Notes: a model not told the origin generated them from the sequence alone. Shown: positions 8,663-17,021, numbered from the stretch's first letter. The stretch is 64,000 bases of DNA from Paraburkholderia tuberum STM678 (GCF_902833905.1 NZ_CADFGP010000045.1:1-64000); one strand, 5' to 3'. Translations and numbers: made by a program.

Positions 8663-9082
8663 ATGACGACGAAACGACTCTTGACCGAAGCCGAAATCCT
8701 GAAGATGAGCGACAAGGATTACATGAATGCGGATCAGCTCGCCTTCTTCAAGAACAGGCTCGAACAGTTGCAGGCGGACATTCTCCGCAACGCCGGCCAG
8801 ACGACCGAGAACCTGCGCGAAACGGTCATCGTGCCGGACCCGGCCGATCGCGCCACCATCGAGGAAGAGCATGCGCTCGAACTGCGCACGCGCGACCGCG
8901 AACGCAAGCTGCTGAAGAAGGTGCAGCAATCGATCGCGCGAATCGAGGCGGGCGACTATGGCTGGTGCGAGGAAACCGGCGAGCCGATCGGCATTCCGCG
9001 TCTGCTCGCGCGGCCCACGGCTACGCTGTCGCTCGAAGCCCAGGAGCGCCGCGAACTGCGCCAGAAGCTGTTCGGCGACTGA
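8663..9082 (+). CDS. dksA: RNA polymerase-binding transcription factor DksA (zinc-ligand-poor form)
   Basis: DksA binds the RNA polymerase secondary channel and works with ppGpp in the stringent response. The 139-residue protein has the long coiled coil with the tip motif DPADRA (59-64) and the C-terminal globular part. Canonical DksA binds zinc with four cysteines; here only C102 (GWCEETGEPIG) remains and the other three positions are replaced, as in the C-minus paralogues. The ATG at 8663 is preferred to an in-frame TTG 27 bases upstream because it gives the family N-terminus. A strong terminator follows. Confidence 0.93.
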   Translation: MTTKRLLTEAEILKMSDKDYMNADQLAFFKNRLEQLQADILRNAGQTTENLRETVIVPDPADRATIEEEHALELRTRDRERKLLKKVQQSIARIEAGDYGWCEETGEPIGIPRLLARPTATLSLEAQERRELRQKLFGD

Positions 9083-9135
9083 TTATCTGCGGCGCGGCTT
9101 CGGCTTGGCGCCCTGAAAACGCTGCTTCGTCGAGA

Positions 9136-9168
9136 GGCGCACGGTGAACCGTGCGCCTTTTCTTTTTG
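9136..9168 (+). terminator. Rho-independent terminator after dksA
   Basis: Perfect 10-bp complementarity GGCGCACGGT / ACCGTGCGCC (9136-9157) is followed by TTTTCTTTTT. Confidence 0.9.
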
Positions 9169-9281
9169 CGCGACATCCGCGCATGCTCCGCCATCCGTCC
9201 CGCCCCGCCGTCCCTTCCCGCCTCGTTTCTCAGGCTCCCTGAGCGGATTTTCAGTTTTTCGTCCTATGCCTTCCGGCGGAT

Positions 9282-9309
9282 CTTGATATGACCGCGCGCG
9301 CCCTAAAAT
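9282..9309 (+). promoter_or_regulatory. Candidate heat-shock (sigma-32) promoter of hslVU
   Basis: CTTGAT, then 13 bases, then CCCTAAAAT resembles the sigma-32 plan CTTGAA-N13-17-CCCCATNT and lies 113 bases before hslV. hslVU is a classical sigma-32 operon. A sigma-70 reading (TTGATA, 15 bases, TAAAAT) is also possible but the spacer is short. Confidence 0.45.
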
Positions 9310-9421
9310 AGATCGGACATGCGCTCACGAGCGCGCCAGCCGGCGCGCCGTCCGCTGACTGGATTCATGCGGTAGCGCACGGCGCTGCCGCGTTCTACCC
9401 GTTTTGCAAAGAGGAACGCAT

Positions 9422-9958
9422 ATGGAGCAATTTCACGGCACGACGATCGTTTCCGTGCGCCGCGGCAACAAGGTGGCGCTCGGCGGCGACGGCCAGGTCA
9501 CGCTCGGCAACATCGTCATGAAAGGCGGCGCGAAGAAGGTCCGGCGCATCTACAACGGCAAGGTGCTGGTCGGCTTCGCCGGCGGCACGGCGGATGCCTT
9601 CTCGCTGCTCGACCGCTTCGAGGCGAAGCTGGAAAAACATCAGGGCAATCTGACGCGCGCGGCCGTGGAGCTCGCGAAAGACTGGCGCACCGACCGCATG
9701 CTGCGTCGTCTCGAGGCGATGCTGATCGCCGCGGACGCGAGCACCACGCTCGTCATCACCGGCAACGGCGACGTGCTCGATCCCGAAGGCGGCATCTGTG
9801 CGATCGGCTCGGGCGGTGCGTACGCGCAGGCGGCCGCGAAGGCGCTTGCCGACAACACCGAGCTGTCGCCGCGCGACATCGTGGAGAAGTCGCTGGAAAT
9901 CGCCGGCGACATGTGCATTTACACGAACCATAACCGCGTCATTGAGACGATCGAGTAA
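9422..9958 (+). CDS. hslV: ATP-dependent protease HslVU, peptidase subunit HslV
   Basis: HslV is the dodecameric threonine peptidase of the HslVU (ClpQY) machine. The 178-residue precursor begins MEQFHGTTIVSVRRG; cleavage after G6 exposes the catalytic threonine. The GGDGQVTLG and GTADAF motifs are present. The ATG has a GAGGAA ribosome site 6 bases upstream; an in-frame TTG 18 bases earlier would add non-family residues. hslU follows after 10 bases. Confidence 0.97.
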   Translation: MEQFHGTTIVSVRRGNKVALGGDGQVTLGNIVMKGGAKKVRRIYNGKVLVGFAGGTADAFSLLDRFEAKLEKHQGNLTRAAVELAKDWRTDRMLRRLEAMLIAADASTTLVITGNGDVLDPEGGICAIGSGGAYAQAAAKALADNTELSPRDIVEKSLEIAGDMCIYTNHNRVIETIE

Positions 9959-9968
9959 GGACCCATCG

Positions 9969-11315
9969 ATGAGCACCATGACCCCCGCCGAGATCGTCTC
10001 CGAACTCGACAAACACATCATCGGCCAAGGCCGCGCGAAGAAGGCCGTGGCGGTCGCGCTGCGCAACCGCTGGCGCCGTCAGCAGGTCGACGAACCGCTG
10101 CGCCAGGAAATCACGCCGAAGAACATCCTGATGATCGGACCGACCGGCGTCGGCAAGACCGAAATCGCGCGGCGTCTCGCGAAGCTCGCGGACGCGCCGT
10201 TCATCAAGATCGAAGCGACCAAATTCACCGAAGTCGGCTACGTGGGCCGCGACGTCGACAGTATCGTGCGCGACCTGATCGAAATTTCGGTCAAGCAGAC
10301 CCGCGAAACCGAAATGCGCAAAGTGCGGACCAAGGCCGGCGATCTGGCCGAAGACCGCATCCTCGACATCCTGCTGCCAACCGCACGGCCGGTCGGCTTC
10401 GGTTCGAGCTCGAGCTCGACCGACACCGCCGATGAAGGCAGCACGACGCGTCAAACGTTCCGCAAGCGCCTGCGCGAAGGCCAGCTCGACGACAAGGAAA
10501 TCGAGCTCGACGTCGAGCAGCCGCAGGTCGGCATGGACATCATGGGGCCGCCGGGCATGGAAGACATGACCGAGCAGATCCGCTCGATGTTCGCCAATAT
10601 CGGCGGCGGCAAGAAGATGCGCCGCAAGATGAAGGTCAAGGAAGCGCTGAAGGTGCTCACCGACGAAGAAGCCGGCAAGATGCTGAACGACGAAGAGGTG
10701 AAGAGCAAGGCGGTGCAGAACGTCGAGCAGAACGGCATCGTGTTCCTCGACGAAATCGACAAGATCGCGTCGCGCAACGAAGCGGGCGGCGGTGAAGTGT
10801 CCCGTCAGGGCGTGCAGCGCGATCTGCTGCCGCTCGTCGAAGGCACGACGATCAACACCAAGTACGGCATGGTGAAGACCGATCACATCCTGTTCATCGC
10901 GAGCGGCGCGTTTCATCTCGCGAAGCCGAGCGATCTGATTCCCGAGCTGCAGGGACGCTTCCCGATTCGCGTCGAGCTCGATTCGCTGTCGGTCAACGAC
11001 TTCGAATCGATCCTCGTGTCGACGGACGCGAGCCTCGTCAAGCAATACCAGGCCCTGCTCGCGACCGAAGACGTGCACCTCGAATTCGCCGACGACGGCA
11101 TCCGCCGTCTCGCCGAGATCGCGTACTCGGTCAACGAGAAGACCGAGAACATCGGCGCGCGGCGTCTTTATACGGTGATTGAAAAACTGCTCGAAGAAGT
11201 GTCGTTCTCGGCCGGCAATCATTCGGGCCATGCAGTGCAGATCGACGCGGCGTATGTCGATAGCGCGTTGAACGAAATCGCCGAAGACGAGGATCTGTCG
11301 CGCTACGTGCTTTGA
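9969..11315 (+). CDS. hslU: ATP-dependent protease ATPase subunit HslU
   Basis: HslU is the hexameric AAA+ unfoldase that feeds HslV. The 448-residue protein has Walker A GPTGVGKT (57-64), Walker B IVFLDEIDKI (about 257), an intermediate domain of usual length between them with acidic and Met-rich helices, and the C-terminal sensor-2 and HslV-binding end (EDLSRYVL). The start MSTMTPAEIV was chosen 10 bases after hslV. A second ATG four codons in is also plausible. A bidirectional terminator ends the operon. Confidence 0.97.
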   Translation: MSTMTPAEIVSELDKHIIGQGRAKKAVAVALRNRWRRQQVDEPLRQEITPKNILMIGPTGVGKTEIARRLAKLADAPFIKIEATKFTEVGYVGRDVDSIVRDLIEISVKQTRETEMRKVRTKAGDLAEDRILDILLPTARPVGFGSSSSSTDTADEGSTTRQTFRKRLREGQLDDKEIELDVEQPQVGMDIMGPPGMEDMTEQIRSMFANIGGGKKMRRKMKVKEALKVLTDEEAGKMLNDEEVKSKAVQNVEQNGIVFLDEIDKIASRNEAGGGEVSRQGVQRDLLPLVEGTTINTKYGMVKTDHILFIASGAFHLAKPSDLIPELQGRFPIRVELDSLSVNDFESILVSTDASLVKQYQALLATEDVHLEFADDGIRRLAEIAYSVNEKTENIGARRLYTVIEKLLEEVSFSAGNHSGHAVQIDAAYVDSALNEIAEDEDLSRYVL

Positions 11316-11350
11316 CATGCGCGGTGACAGCGCGAAGCGCTGATGCATGA

Positions 11351-11386
11351 AAAACGGGCTGCCTTCGCATAGGCAGCCCGTTTTGT
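11351..11386. terminator. Bidirectional terminator between hslU and the regA-like gene
   Basis: ACGGGCTGCC / GGCAGCCCGT (11354-11381) with an 8-base loop, flanked by AAAA on the left and TTTTGTTTT on the right, so it can stop transcripts from both convergent genes. Confidence 0.9.
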
Positions 11387-11448
11387 TTTGTGCCGCCCTT
11401 CCCGCGGCGGCGCCTCGAACAGCCAACGCCGCGCCAGAAGATCGCCGC

Positions 11449-11991
11449 CTACTGCTTCACCGGCCGCTTCGCCAACTTGCGCTGCAACGTGCGCCGATGC
11501 ATGTTCAACGCGCGCGCGGTCGCCGAGATATTGCCGTTGTGTTCTGCGAGCACACGCTGGATATGCTCCCATTCGAGCCGCGCCACCGACAGCGGCTGCG
11601 GATGCTCGATCGCCGCCTCGGCCTGCAACGCGCTCGCCTCGCTTTGCAGCGCCGACAGGATCGTCTCGACGTTGGCGGGCTTTGCGAGATAGTTGTCGGC
11701 GCCGTCCTTGACCGCCTGCACCGCGGTGGCGATGCTCGCGTAGCCGGTCAGCACGAGCATGCGCGCATCGGGCTGCAGATCGCGTAACGGCGCGACGAGC
11801 GTCAGGCCGGAGTCGTTGCCGAGATGCAGGTCCACGGTGATCTCGCTGAACTTCTGCTGATTCGCGAGCCGGATCGCCTCGTCCGCGTTGTGTGCTTCGG
11901 TCACCGTGTAGCCGCGCCGCGTCAAGCCCCGCGCGAGGATGCCGGAGAACACTTCGTCGTCGTCGATCACCAGAAAATTCTTCTCGCTCAT
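11449..11991 (-). CDS. regA: RegA/PrrA-type response regulator
   Basis: A 180-residue two-component regulator. The receiver has acidic D10-D12, phospho-acceptor D54 (TVDLHLG), T82 and K104. After a short linker a Fis-type helix-turn-helix follows (about 145-175, NISATARALNMHRRTLQRKL), which matches the RegA/ActR/RoxR family of redox regulators. It overlaps the kinase stop by 4 bases (ATGA), so the two are translationally coupled. Targets in related bacteria are respiratory and redox genes; none can be assigned here. Confidence 0.9.
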   Translation of the reverse strand: MSEKNFLVIDDDEVFSGILARGLTRRGYTVTEAHNADEAIRLANQQKFSEITVDLHLGNDSGLTLVAPLRDLQPDARMLVLTGYASIATAVQAVKDGADNYLAKPANVETILSALQSEASALQAEAAIEHPQPLSVARLEWEHIQRVLAEHNGNISATARALNMHRRTLQRKLAKRPVKQ

Positions 11992-13298
11992 GCCTGTTTC
12001 TCCGTGTTGGATGGCGCGGCGCCATGTGGGCTCGCTCCGGAAATCTTGCGCGCGGCGAGCGGTAGTCGCAGCACCGCACGCGTGCCGCGCGGCCGTCCGC
12101 CGTTGACGTCGGTCAGCTCGATCGATCCCTTCAGACGCGCCGCCGCCGAAAACGCCAGATACAGGCCGACGCCGTGACCGCCCTGCGTGCTCTCCACCGG
12201 CATCGCGCCGAGCGAGCCGCGCAGCGCGGCCGGAATGCCCGGACCGTGGTCGCACACTTCGAACACGATCTGGTCGCCGCGTGGCGCGAGCACGCAGCAC
12301 AGTGTCACGTGATCGCGGCTCGCGCGCGCGGCGTTGTCGAGCAGGATCGTCAGTATCTGGCTGACGGCCGCCGTGTCGTTGAGACTGACATCGGCGGGCG
12401 GTGTGCCAAGCCGCTCGAACTTCACGTGAGGATGGCGCAGGCGCCATTGCCCGGCAAATGATTCGAGCCATTCGTCGACCGGCTGGCGGTTCGTCGTGGT
12501 CGTTGCGCGGCTGCGCAACCGCGCGAGCGCCGACGTGCACAGCATCATCTGCTGCTCGAGCAGCTCGAGATCGGCGCGGTAGGGGGCGAGTCCCGCGTCG
12601 GTCCGCGCCGCGTCGCGCAATTCTTCGGACAACATCGCGATTGTAGACAGAGGGGTGCCGATTTCGTGGGCCACGGTGGCCGCCTGCACGCCGAGCGCGA
12701 CCGCCCGTTCGTCGTGGAGCAAGCGCTGCTGCGCTTCTCCAAGCGCTGCGTCACGTAGCCGCAGCGCTCGGGACATGCGCGCGACGAACCACGCAATCAG
12801 CCCCACGCTGACCATGAAGTTGACCCACATGCCCGCGCGGTAGTAGTCGAACAGGTTGGCGGGATTCTCGAGATTGAGCGGCACGGAATCGAAACTGAGC
12901 ATCGCGTAGCAGGCGACCGCGAACGCCGCGAGCCAGGCCATCAGATACCACGGCAGCACCGCCGCCGCGATCGCAAGCGATGGCAGGTACAGCGACACGA
13001 ACGGGTTGGTGGTGCCGCCGGACAGGAACAGCAGCGCCGACAACGCCCCGAGATCGACCCAGATCTGCCCGAACAGCTCGAGGTTGGACTCGGGACGCTG
13101 CTGCGACACGCGCCACCACGTGAGCGCGTTGAACAGCACTTCGAGCCCGATCACCAGCAGCATCGCGGGCAACGGCAGATTGGCGCCGATGAAGATCTGC
13201 ACGAACGCGATCGTCAGCAGCTGACCGATGATTGCGAGGCTGCGCAGCCAGAACAGATGACCGAGATTGACGCGGCCGGTGTTGGTTATACGGTGCAT
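11988..13298 (-). CDS. regB: RegB/PrrB-type membrane sensor histidine kinase
   Basis: A 436-residue kinase with about six N-terminal membrane segments (15-185). It keeps three RegB hallmarks: the quinone-binding GGTTNPF (94-100) in a membrane loop, the H-box HEIGTPLSTI with H211, and a cysteine (C254, MMLCTSAL) at the position of the redox-active cysteine of RegB. The N box (LLDNAARAS), G1 (CDHGPGIP) and G2 (GGHGVGLYLA) ATP-binding boxes are present. It should sense quinone or thiol redox state and phosphorylate the adjacent RegA-type regulator. Confidence 0.9.
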   Translation of the reverse strand: MHRITNTGRVNLGHLFWLRSLAIIGQLLTIAFVQIFIGANLPLPAMLLVIGLEVLFNALTWWRVSQQRPESNLELFGQIWVDLGALSALLFLSGGTTNPFVSLYLPSLAIAAAVLPWYLMAWLAAFAVACYAMLSFDSVPLNLENPANLFDYYRAGMWVNFMVSVGLIAWFVARMSRALRLRDAALGEAQQRLLHDERAVALGVQAATVAHEIGTPLSTIAMLSEELRDAARTDAGLAPYRADLELLEQQMMLCTSALARLRSRATTTTNRQPVDEWLESFAGQWRLRHPHVKFERLGTPPADVSLNDTAAVSQILTILLDNAARASRDHVTLCCVLAPRGDQIVFEVCDHGPGIPAALRGSLGAMPVESTQGGHGVGLYLAFSAAARLKGSIELTDVNGGRPRGTRAVLRLPLAARKISGASPHGAAPSNTEKQA

Positions 13299-13633
13299 GA
13301 CCCTAGTCTACCCGTTACGCCGCCGCGGCCCGAGCCAGTGGCGCCGCGGCAGATGAAGCCTGTGGCTTCGCCGCCGCGGCCAAACTGCACCCGCTCGACG
13401 ACGCCCGCCATTATTGCCCCGCTCGACCCGGGAAACGCCGTCGCACAATTGCGCGCCGGCTACACGCTGCGGATGGCCAGCCGGCACGCCGACGCGATCG
13501 CCCCGGATCGGCAGCCGCGGTTCGGCGAATGGGAGCCGGCGCCGGAAGCGATTGTGCGCGATCTGCGGGCGCGGGTGGCGCAGCATCGCCGCGCGTCGGC
13601 GGTTTCTGATCGGCCCCGGGGCGAATCCGACCA
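13299..13633. other. 335-base stretch without a convincing gene
   Basis: All six frames were inspected. The frames that stay open (for example 13308-13637 on the minus strand) are Arg/Pro-rich and look like GC-driven shadows. No terminator or clear promoter was seen. It may hold the leader of the regBA operon or the remains of a gene. Confidence 0.3.
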
Positions 13634-13858
13634 TCACGGCCGCTCATGCTCACTCGCCTCGTGTGTCGCCTGTGCAATCTCCGCGGCCAGACACTCCGGG
13701 CACAGACACCGGCCGCCTGGCTTTAACCGCTCGACCGGTAGCGGCGGCAGCGCGCGGCACCAGCAGTTGGACGGCTCGGTCTGCATGCCGCAGTCGAAAG
13801 CATTGCCGCAGCGCGGACAGCGTGCGCTGCGTTCGGAGCGGGGGGAAGACGATTTCAT
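13634..13858 (-). CDS. Small cysteine-rich CWC family protein
   Basis: A 74-residue protein with the pattern CPRCGNAFDCG, then NCWCRALPPL, then CLCPECL, matching the cysteine-rich CWC family (a probable zinc-binding module of unknown function). The ATG at 13858 is preferred over a TTG 36 bases upstream. It is transcribed in the same direction as the regBA-like pair but separated from it by 335 bases. Confidence 0.75.
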   Translation of the reverse strand: MKSSSPRSERSARCPRCGNAFDCGMQTEPSNCWCRALPPLPVERLKPGGRCLCPECLAAEIAQATHEASEHERP

Positions 13859-14123
13859 CGCAGATCGGCGCTCAGGGCCGGGGACATTGATCAAGCCATG
13901 ATGCCATGACTGACACGCTCAGGTGCAGTCGTCCGTTCGGCCAATGCACAGCCGTCACGCAAGTGCGTTACGCTTGCTGTTCGACACCCCCGCGGCCCGT
14001 CATGGTGCGGTACGCCAAGCCTGCACCGCCCGTCGCTCGCGCCGCGGCCGAAAACCCTGTTGCAGCGCGCCAGTCCTGTACAATTCGCGCTGTTTTAACT
14101 GTTCCGTGCCCGAGCCTGCCGCC

Positions 14124-15023
14124 ATGTCCGAGCTTCCCGACCTCTCGCAGATTGCGCCCACCCTGAAAGCCGAAATTCTGGCCGAGGCGCTGCCTTACAT
14201 CCGTCAGTATCACGGTAAGACCGTGGTCATCAAATACGGCGGCAACGCCATGACCGAAGAGCGTCTGAAGCAGGGCTTCGCGCGCGACGTGATTCTGCTG
14301 AAGCTGGTCGGCATCAACCCGGTCATCGTGCACGGCGGCGGTCCGCAAATCGACCAGGCGCTTAAGAAAATCGGCAAACAGGGCACGTTCATCCAGGGCA
14401 TGCGCGTCACCGACGAAGAGACGATGGAAGTCGTCGAATGGGTGCTCGGGGGCGAGGTGCAGCAGGACATCGTGATGCTGATCAACCACTTCGGCGGCCA
14501 CGCGGTCGGCCTGACCGGCAAGGATGGCGGCCTGATCCACGCGCGCAAGATGCTGATGCCCGATCGCGAAACTCCGGGCCAGTACGTCGACATCGGCCAG
14601 GTCGGCGAAGTCGAGTCGATCAACCCGGCGGTCGTGAAGGCGTTGCAGGACGACGCGTTCATTCCGGTCATCTCGCCGATCGGCTTCGGCGAAGACGGCC
14701 TGTCGTACAACATCAACGCGGATCTCGTCGCGGGCAAGCTGGCGGTCGTGCTGAACGCCGAAAAGCTCGTCATGATGACCAACATCCCCGGCGTGATGGA
14801 CAAGGAAGGCAATCTGCTGACCGACCTGTCGGCGCGCGAAATCGACGGTCTGTTCGAAGACGGCACGATCTCCGGCGGCATGCTGCCGAAGATCTCGTCC
14901 GCGCTCGATGCGGCGAAGAGCGGCGTGCGCTCGGTGCACATCATCGACGGCCGCATCGAGCACTCGGTGCTGCTCGAAATTCTGACCGAACAGCCGTTCG
15001 GCACGATGATCCGCTCGCATTGA
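14124..15023 (+). CDS. argB: Acetylglutamate kinase
   Basis: ArgB phosphorylates N-acetylglutamate in arginine synthesis. The 299-residue protein has the amino-acid-kinase fold motifs VVIKYGGNAM (about 30), VHGGGPQI (73), the substrate-binding NINADLVAGKLA and the ATP-site MMTNIPGVMDKEGNLL. The start MSELPDLSQIAPTLKAEIL was chosen because longer in-frame starts lack family similarity. The gene stands alone here, as is usual in Burkholderiales. Confidence 0.96.
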   Translation: MSELPDLSQIAPTLKAEILAEALPYIRQYHGKTVVIKYGGNAMTEERLKQGFARDVILLKLVGINPVIVHGGGPQIDQALKKIGKQGTFIQGMRVTDEETMEVVEWVLGGEVQQDIVMLINHFGGHAVGLTGKDGGLIHARKMLMPDRETPGQYVDIGQVGEVESINPAVVKALQDDAFIPVISPIGFGEDGLSYNINADLVAGKLAVVLNAEKLVMMTNIPGVMDKEGNLLTDLSAREIDGLFEDGTISGGMLPKISSALDAAKSGVRSVHIIDGRIEHSVLLEILTEQPFGTMIRSH

Positions 15024-15180
15024 TCGTTGCGGCATCCCCGGCACAGGGGTTGCGTCCGAGCGGCGCGACGCCTGTGCCCCACCTCGCGGCCGGCAGTCCA
15101 TGCGCGCCCCCGAGCGTTGATGCGGCAATCTCTGCGCATCCGCAGCATGAAACGCCCGTCAGCGGCTGAAGAAGTTCACC

Positions 15181-15948
15181 ATGTGCACCCACACTTCGCG
15201 GCGCCGCCGTCCTGACCTCGCAGGCGGCAAGCCCGTCTGGCTGTTCGATCTCGACAACACGCTGCACCGCGCGTCACATGCCATTTTCCCCGCGATCAAT
15301 CGCGGCATGACCCAGTACATCATCGACGCGCTGCAAGTCGACATCGACGAAGCCAACCGTCTGCGCACCGGCTACACGCTGCGCTACGGCGCAGCACTGC
15401 TCGGTCTCACGCGCCACCATCCGCTCGACGCGCACGACTTCCTGAAGGTCGTGCACACGTTCCCCGACCTCTGCTCGATGATCCGCCACGAGCGCGGCGT
15501 CGCGCGTCTGATCGCGGCGCTGCCGGGCCGCAAGATCGTGCTGACCAACGCGCCCGAAACCTACGCGCGCGCGGTGCTCGCCGAGTTGCGCATCGAGCGG
15601 CTATTCGAGCGCGTGATCGCGATCGAGCACATGCGCGATCGCCGCCAATGGCGCGCGAAGCCCGATCACGCGATGCTGCGCCGCGCGATGCGCGACGCGC
15701 ACGTGTCGCTGAAAGACGCGATCCTCGTCGAGGACACGCGTTCGCACCTGAAAAACTATCGACGGCTCGGCATCCGCACCGTGTGGATCACCGGGCACCT
15801 GCCGCGCCAGCCGCACGCGGACGGTGTACCGACGCGCCTGCCGGGCACCGGCCGGCCGCATTATGTCGACCGCAGCATTCGTTCGCTAAAATCGCTACGA
15901 CTGGGCACGCGCTCGGTTCGATGGAAGGGACGCAAGCCGGGACAGTAG
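15181..15948 (+). CDS. HAD-superfamily hydrolase, probable pyrimidine 5'-nucleotidase
   Basis: A 255-residue HAD phosphatase: motif I LFDLDNT (D23, D25), motif II VLTNAPETY, the conserved lysine in RAKPDHAML, and motif III LVEDTRSHL. The cap helices and the TLHRASHAIFP segment match the SDT1/pyrimidine 5'-nucleotidase subgroup. Substrate is inferred, not shown. It lies between argB and slmA; its stop is 41 bases before the slmA start, so they may be co-transcribed. The last 35 residues are basic. Confidence 0.85.
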   Translation: MCTHTSRRRRPDLAGGKPVWLFDLDNTLHRASHAIFPAINRGMTQYIIDALQVDIDEANRLRTGYTLRYGAALLGLTRHHPLDAHDFLKVVHTFPDLCSMIRHERGVARLIAALPGRKIVLTNAPETYARAVLAELRIERLFERVIAIEHMRDRRQWRAKPDHAMLRRAMRDAHVSLKDAILVEDTRSHLKNYRRLGIRTVWITGHLPRQPHADGVPTRLPGTGRPHYVDRSIRSLKSLRLGTRSVRWKGRKPGQ

Positions 15949-15989
15949 GGACGAAAGCCGCCAACGACATCAGCCGGGGGACCATAGCC

Positions 15990-16700
15990 ATGCATCCGAT
16001 CGACAAGCCTGACGAAACCTCAGCCGCAGCCTCCCCCGCGGCGCCGGCCGCCACACGCTCGCCGCGTCCGAAGCCGGGCGAGCGTCGCGTGCACATCCTG
16101 CAGACGCTTGCCAGCATGCTCGAAGCGCCGAAGCGCGAGAAAGTCACCACGGCCGCGCTCGCCGCTCGGCTCGGTGTGTCGGAAGCCGCGCTGTATCGCC
16201 ATTTCGCCAGCAAGGCGCAGATGTTCGAAGGGCTGATCGAGTTCATCGAGCAGACGCTGTTCGGCCTCATCAACCAGATCACCAATCACGAAAACAACGG
16301 CGTGCTGCAGGCGCGCGCGATCGCGCTGATGCTGCTCAACTTTCCCGCGAAAAATCCCGGCATGACGCGCGTGCTGACCTGCGAGGCGCTGATCGGCGAG
16401 CACGAGCGACTCACCGAGCGCGTGAACCAGATGCTCGAGCGCGTCGAGGCATCGCTGAAGCAGTGCTTGCGGCTCGCGCAGACCGAAGCGCTTGCCCGTG
16501 CGGATAACGACGTCACAGGCAACGCCGGCCCGCAGAGCGCACCGCAATCCACTGCGTTGCCTGCCGACTACGATCCCGCCATTCGCGCGAGCCTGGTGGT
16601 GAGCTATGTGATCGGCCGCTGGCATCGCTATGTGCGCAGCGGTTTCGCGCGGCCGCCTGCCGAACACGCGGACGAGCAATTGCTGCTGATTCTTCAGTAG
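15990..16700 (+). CDS. slmA: Nucleoid occlusion factor SlmA (TetR family)
   Basis: A 236-residue TetR-type protein. The DNA-binding helix-turn-helix reads VTTAALAARLGVSEAALYRHFASKAQM (about 52-78). The following FEGLIEFIEQTLFGLINQI region and the ligand-free C-terminal dimer domain match SlmA, which blocks FtsZ ring formation over the nucleoid. An N-terminal Ala/Pro-rich tail of about 35 residues precedes the domain, and an insertion near residue 175 (DNDVTGNAGPQS) looks like a variable loop. The ATG at 15990 has a GGGGG ribosome site. Confidence 0.85.
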   Translation: MHPIDKPDETSAAASPAAPAATRSPRPKPGERRVHILQTLASMLEAPKREKVTTAALAARLGVSEAALYRHFASKAQMFEGLIEFIEQTLFGLINQITNHENNGVLQARAIALMLLNFPAKNPGMTRVLTCEALIGEHERLTERVNQMLERVEASLKQCLRLAQTEALARADNDVTGNAGPQSAPQSTALPADYDPAIRASLVVSYVIGRWHRYVRSGFARPPAEHADEQLLLILQ

Positions 16701-16721
16701 TCCGCGAGGACTCGCACCCTT

Positions 16722-16758
16722 CGCGCGGCATCGCCCGTGCCGCTGCCGCGCGGAATTT
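16722..16758 (+). terminator. Probable terminator after slmA
   Basis: CGCGCGGCA (16722-16730) pairs perfectly with TGCCGCGCG (16744-16752), and GAATTTTC follows. The T-run is short, so efficiency is uncertain. A TATACT at 16764-16769 just after it could be the -10 element of the metX transcript, although no good -35 is seen. Confidence 0.55.
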
Positions 16759-16859
16759 TCCGCTATACTTTGCGCCTGATGTTGCCGCGGCCTTCCGATG
16801 CATAACGGACCGCGCCAAGGCATCCCGATACACGTTGCACCCGGTTTCACACCCTTTCA

Positions 16860-17021
16860 CGCGCCGATTTGCTGACTCGATTGCGGGCGCGCGAACCCTT
16901 GGCCCCAGGCCCGCGGTTCACTATAAATGCGGCTAAAGAGGTCGTCAGCTGCGCACACCGTCCTTCTCTTCGTGCTTCGCCGACGCCGTTTAGCCGCCCT
17001 GTTGACTCAATGGCGGAATGA
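16860..17021 (+). promoter_or_regulatory. SAM-II-type riboswitch with a translational expression platform (metX leader)
   Basis: P1 is CGCGCC (16860-16865) with GGCGCG (16886-16891), followed inside by the conserved GATTT. Loop 1 ends GACTC-GA-TTGC. After P1 comes a GAACC/GGTTC hairpin insert (about 16893-16919), then TATAAATGCGGCTAAAGAGGTC, the SAM-II core. TTGC pairs with GCGG (16929-16932), and CTC (16876-16878) with GAG (16938-16940), extending towards GACTC/GAGGTC with one bulge: a pseudoknot. Downstream, TTTAGCCGC (16989-16997) is the exact complement of the core GCGGCTAAA (16929-16937). It overlaps CCGCC (16994-16998), which can instead pair with GGCGG (17012-17016) 5 bases before the metX ATG. 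With SAM bound, the ribosome site would be closed. Confidence 0.8.

Noticed and set aside
13308..13637. 109-codon minus-strand frame next to the CWC gene
   Set aside because: Arg-rich low-complexity translation typical of GC-rich shadows; no recognisable motif.
16899..16927. TTGGCC, 17 bases, TATAAA as a sigma-70 promoter for metX
   Set aside because: The boxes fall inside the SAM-II-type aptamer: TATAAA is part of its conserved core and TTGGCC part of the inserted hairpin. A promoter upstream of 16860 is needed for the RNA to act, although an additional internal start cannot be excluded.
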